Source: Hymenoscyphus infarciens
Taxonomy: Eukaryota > Ascomycota > Leotiomycetes > Helotiales > Helotiaceae
NCBI GenBank assembly: GCA_001414345.1
Contig: LLCB01000110.1
Span: 62,001-126,000, forward strand
Reading direction: 5' to 3'
DNA: 64,000 nucleotides
The position numbers and the translations under genes are program-made. This document shows, one piece after another, positions 59,670-64,000 of this stretch. Positions within the stretch are counted from its first letter, which is position 1, and every line of letters begins with the position of its first letter. The notes under the pieces were generated by a model. The model did not search any database. It had not been told where the DNA came from and saw nothing but the letters and a program-made list of their open reading frames with translations.

Positions 59670-60261
59670 ACAGATGATGATGGGGTTTTCTTTTGTCAAG
59701 ACAGGGGACGGGAGGGGAAGAGCGCAAGAATTGTTCTACTAGTCTTTTATTAAATGCAGGATCGAGGGATGTGTACAAAGGAGCGATTGGGATGGAGTGC
59801 TTCTAATAGGGAGCCTTTCCACTCCGGCCCGTCTGCGGAAGGAGTGAAATTTTAGACTGTGTCAATACTTTTAAAGAATGCGTTTAATTTTTGCTGAGTA
59901 TCGATGAAATAACTGCTTGCTTTCCTTGAAGTCTTCTGAAGGTCGTACCCCTGTAGAAGATTGACAGGGATATTCCCGATAAGCCAATCGAAGAAAAAAC
60001 TCGAAGTTGAGCTTTCAGGAGCTCCCCGCCTTGAACTTCACTTTCCCGATCATTTTTCCTCACTCGGTCCGCGTTTGATCTTGGGATATGCCGCATGAGG
60101 GGTAGATATCTTGTTCTTGTACGCGCATTACGCATCACTCGACGCCTTTTTATTTTCGAACGCGAGACCCTCGAGCGCAAGATTAAGCTCAACTTGCAAC
60201 ATTCTTGAGCCACCACGATCTAGAACAAACTTGATGCGCAATTGAAGGACTCAAGTGTTTG
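59670..60261. other. Intergenic, cyt1 3' flank and promoter of the next gene
   Basis: About 590 bp with no supported gene. A minus-strand frame (59884-60216) has no resemblance to a known family. Confidence 0.4.
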
Positions 60262-63200
60262 ATGTCACGAGACCCATCTCAAGACTCCAACCTATCAGAT
60301 ACATCGGATATTTCATCCTTTGCGCGGTGGGAAGAGGAAACTGGGGAGAAGATCTTAGACGAGAGGGAGGCTTCGAGATTAGATATGGCGAACACTGAAC
60401 TTCCTAGGGTGTGGGCGGATCAGGATAGTAGTAATGATGCGAGAAGTAGTGATGAGGAGGAGCTTGATGGGGAGGAACTGGGTGTCGAGGTTGAGGAGAA
60501 GGTGGGGAAGAAGATCGAATACGTGAGTTTTTTACCCCTCTTGAGAGCTCACATTTGCCCGCATGTTCGCGCACTTGGACATTGAAGTGGATTGGAAGCT
60601 AATTGTATTTGGGCAGACTCGAGCGACAAGCATCTCTTCTTCTTCTTCTTCCTCCTCCTCCTCCGCTTCCGAGATCGAACATCCTCCATCAAGTCAACCT
60701 CGCCCAGCGGACTCCGAGTCTGAGAACGAAAACGAAGACGAGGAGGCCGACGACCCACTTGTGGACTTTGATGTCGATCCTGAGCAGAGAGAATATATGA
60801 GGGAATTGTTAGACGTCGCTCCGGAAGAAGAGTTGACCCAGTTGTCTCAACACTCTCCAGAGTCGAAGAAGATTACCTATACGATGCTTGAGGAGGCACA
60901 TGGAGAGGGAATGCGCCAATTATCGCAGCTTTCCCAGGTATCAACTTCCAGCAAGAAAGACAAGAAACGGAAGAGGAGAAATGAGGACGTCAAGATCGGA
61001 AACATTGTTCAGGACGCAATGGCTGTAGTCGCCGCTGGCATTGCAGGTCATACTGGCGAGGGATTCCAGCAAGCGATTGAGATGGTTACTGAGAACGTTA
61101 AGAAGATTGCTGGGGCTCTGGAGCAAGAGAGCGCTCAGATTACAATGGCTCCCGAAGCTGAGGTCGTAACAACTAGCAAGTCCCGCAAGAAGCGTCGGCG
61201 ACAGGTCGAGGCGAGCGATACACAAATGGAAGGCAATAATGCTAAGGTTAATACGGTAAAGGACGTGGCGCCAACTTTGGAGACCGCCGCTGACTGGTAC
61301 CAGGGCGATGATGCCACAGCTATGGTCAATGATACTGGTGATGTTGAAGAAGACTCGATAGAAGATACTGTATCTCAGAAGGTACGAAAGGCGACTAGTC
61401 TGGAGGCTATCACACTCGGGAGTGATGATATGGAGGAACCACCAGCTGAGAAACCTGAGACGGTGGAGAATAAACACAAGTTAAAGCGGGCTGCGAAAAA
61501 TGCACAGAAGGCGAAAGAAATGCCATCGATTTCTGGACCTGTTAAGACAGCTCAACCTAGCGATGTTGGCAATAACGACTCTGCGCCTTTGGGTAATGCC
61601 AAAAGCAAGAATGCTGCGCGAAAGGCAGCACGGAAGGCAAAGAAGGCCAAGCTGGGTCCGACTACTTCGAAATTCTTTCCTCCAGCAACCCAGGCTACGG
61701 GAAGCCCAGGTCCTGCATTGAGAGCAAGCCCCGAAGAGCGAAGAAACAAGAAACTCGCCGTTCGTAAGGCTGCTGCCAATTCTAGTGACAAGGCTGTCAC
61801 TAAGCCAACTGCTACTCCAAATCCTGAACTGACCCAAGCAGTTGAGCGACCAGTTGTACCAGAAAATCAGGAGGAAAACATTCGAAAGCTTGCCAAGGAA
61901 CTGAAATTGCCTAAGTCGGCAGTGAAACTTTTAATCCGGGCAAAAAAGGCTGTGGAGAACTCTCTAAACAACCCCCCTCCTGGTACCACTACACGACCTA
62001 CCTTTTCAGGCACGACTACATAAACGACCGATACCGTTGCTGAATCAAGCCATGCAACTCCAGAAACCGAAGCCAAGTCCAAAACCAATCGGAGAAAGAG
62101 AAACAAGAAGACTCGAAACCACAATACTCTCAAGGAAGAGGTCACTCCTGCGCCAGTTTCGAAGCCAATTGTCGTTACCCGCCCAGTTGTTAGTTCAACC
62201 CCGTATATAACAAGCGACCAGCAGCGAAAGATTGATAGGAAGGCTGCACAGCGCGCTGCTAGCCTAGCAAAGAACGGCAAGGGGAAGGTTCAAGATGATG
62301 CACAGGATGCTATGGAGCTTGACTCTGCTCCTGGAGCTGTCAACAAGCCTGCGGTTGAGAAATCCGAGCAGAAGGGAGAACGTCGTAGTCGTGGCCGAAA
62401 GGTTGCAAAGGGCAAGAATGATGGAGATGTATCAGCTGAGGCAGGAGTTGAGAAAGTGGTCGAGCCACCGACATCTATCGAAGCACCAGAGTTAGATCAC
62501 AAGGCAAAGCCCGTTGAGCCCGAAGTCGAGGAGTCTGAGAAAACCAGCAAGTCCAAGGCGAAGCGCAAAGAGAAGAAGAGAAAATCCCTTAGCAATGACA
62601 CTGGAATCCCCGAAACCCAAGAGTCTCTTGGTGAAGCAGAGCCAAAAACCAAGAAGCGGAAATCTCTCAGCAAGGAACCCGAAGTCGAATCCCAATTACC
62701 AGCCAAAGAACCTGCTCACGAAGAAAAGCCCAAAAAGAAGAAGCGCAAGTCTGTCAACGGGCGAACCGAGATACCGGAAACCCAAGAAACAGATGGAGAA
62801 CGTTCCCAGCCTCTTGGTGAGCTCACAGACGTCCAATCCCCTTCTAAGAAGACCAAGGAAAAACGACGAAAGTCGAAACAAGTAAGCCCTGTCTTGGACT
62901 CTACCAATGTTGATGTGGAGATAGGCGAAACATCAAAAGATCACCACTCGTAGGAGACCGGGGTCCTGCGAGTGGTGGTTGTTTCCTGGAAAATAGTGAT
63001 ATATATACAGAACAGGATAATCATGGTGTTGGGGAGGATAGTGGCCATGAGGAAGAGTGGAATGGAATTATAAGTAGTGATGAGGATATGGGTATGGATA
63101 TAGAGGTTGATGTTGATGAGGACGAGGTAAACGTGCCAGCAACTGTCCCGGAAAAAATCCAACCTCAAAGTCCTCTCGGAATTGGAAACCGGCGGGACTC

Positions 63201-64000
63201 TGTCGACAGTTCTGGACACGAATACTCGATACCGGGATCTAAACGAAAATCAAGTGGTGTTGAGGCCGGGTGCTACTTTACGCCACGACAACTGAGAGAG
63301 CAATGCAGAACTATACTAGGTGGGCACCATATGGAGTCCGATTCGCCTTTGTTGTCACAGAACCTCCAGAGAATGGGTTCTCGTTTGAAGAATTCTCAAT
63401 CACCTCGGAAGCCTTTCATTATTATTCCAGTCAACGAAGAACGGGAAGAGTCAAAGGAGCCAAATGAAGAAGTACCAATTGCTTCGGTCGAAAGAACACT
63501 TCGAGAAAGTCCACCTTCACATTCGAAGAAAGAGCTAGCCCGACGTCGTACCACGCAACGAGAGCTCGGAATTCCTGCTCTTGAACGGACACAGGAAGAC
63601 AAGGAACATACACCAGTTCTCGACGACGCGCAGGAGAAAACCAAACACAGTGCAAAAGAGCGACCACGTAAGAGTATCTTGGAACGAGAACTTGGTATTA
63701 CTATTCCGATCGACGAAGAACAAGAGGAGGCACACGAAGAACCAACAGTCGCTGTGGAAAGAACTCCCCAAGAAATTATACATTCGAAGATAGTGCGTCA
63801 ACGGGGACTCAGAAAGGTTGCTTCGGAACAAGACGAGGACAAGGAGCCTACTCCTGTAGTTGAAACGCCGCCGAAGAAAATCAAAGGTGTCAGTGGGAAA
63901 GAACGACCACGTAGGAGTATCTTGGAACGAGAACTTGGAATTGTTCCTTCAGCCGACGAAGACTCATCTGACCTGCACGACGAGAACCACAACAGACGCA
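60262..64000 (+). CDS. Unrecognised large basic/acidic low-complexity protein, C-terminally incomplete
   Basis: Starts at ATG 60262 (MSRDPSQDSNLSDTSDISSF). Exon 1 ends at 60522 (KKIEY, GTGAGT donor); exon 2 begins at 60617 (TRATSISSSSS). The protein is charged and largely disordered: an acidic Ser stretch, a short ordered-looking part (GNIVQDAMAVVAAGIAGHTG), then basic patches KKRKS/KRRKS at least four times with IPETQE twice, like nuclear or nucleolar proteins. Two interruptions occur. An in-frame TAA at 62021 can be removed by an 81-nt intron (61983-62063). At about 62882 the reading frame must shift; an intron 62882-63015 would restore it into DNHGVGEDSGHEEEW. The open frame then runs to the window end with RPRKSILERELGI-type repeats. 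I do not recognise the family. One gene or two is unresolved. Confidence 0.65.
63541..63945 (+). repeat. Coding repeats around the ERELGI motif
   Basis: Three related coding segments end in RELGI: about 63541-63576, 63660-63701 and 63900-63941. The last two are nearly identical at DNA level over about 42 bp (share CGACCACGTA, GAGTATCTTGGAACGAGAAC) and start 240 bp apart, exactly 80 codons. Confidence 0.85.

Overview
This is a stretch of a filamentous ascomycete chromosome. The support is: short introns with GT-AG borders and CTRAC/CTAAC branch sites, fungal forms of housekeeping genes, a HET-domain gene, and AT-rich islands with the CpA/TpG depletion left by repeat-induced point mutation (RIP). 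The protein style fits Pezizomycotina, possibly Leotiomycetes, but I cannot name a species from sequence alone.

Layout. (1) 0.7-3.1 kb: gid7/WDR26-type GID ubiquitin-ligase subunit, minus strand. (2) 3.6-7.3 kb: an AT-rich RIP-destroyed transposon with terminal inverted repeats. (3) 7.8-12.2 kb: vma1 (V-ATPase catalytic subunit A) and an FAD monooxygenase. (4) 12.2-25.4 kb: an accessory block. It holds a possible small secreted protein, a peroxisomal CaiB/BaiF-AMACR racemase, a hAT-like element, a GrpB/UPF0157 gene broken by one in-frame TGA, a second large RIP island (19.7-22.1 kb) and a HET-domain gene with a short first exon. (5) 25.6-41.6 kb: a dense core block: eIF3b, cct2, ire1, rpb3, dic1, msf1 (mitochondrial PheRS) and spc3. 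(6) 41.6-46.4 kb: mostly non-coding, with two MITE-like inverted-repeat elements, a small AT-rich relic and a Ure2-like GST. (7) 46.4-64 kb: an unrecognised coiled-coil protein, gdb1 (glycogen debranching enzyme), gpd1 (glycerol-3-phosphate dehydrogenase, divergent from gdb1), aro3 (DAHP synthase), cyt1 (cytochrome c1) and a basic, repeat-bearing unknown protein that runs off the window.

The core genes cover translation initiation and folding (eIF3b with CCT2 from one divergent promoter), ER protein handling (Ire1, Spc3), mitochondrial function (dicarboxylate carrier, PheRS, cytochrome c1, a possible mitochondrial form of Gpd) and carbon storage (Gdb1/Gpd1). Most intergenic gaps between core genes are ordinary.

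I found no clearly new multi-gene system. The observations most worth checking are: near-complete CpA/TpG exhaustion in the first island; shared termini on two otherwise different elements; the RIP-flanked GrpB gene carrying a CGA-to-TGA-type stop; a 5-nt microexon in dic1; an in-frame upstream start on gpd1 that adds a presequence-like N-terminus; a GC-AG intron in the Ire1 kinase; and near-identical 240-bp-spaced coding repeats in the last gene. All intron borders were deduced by eye from frame and family conservation.
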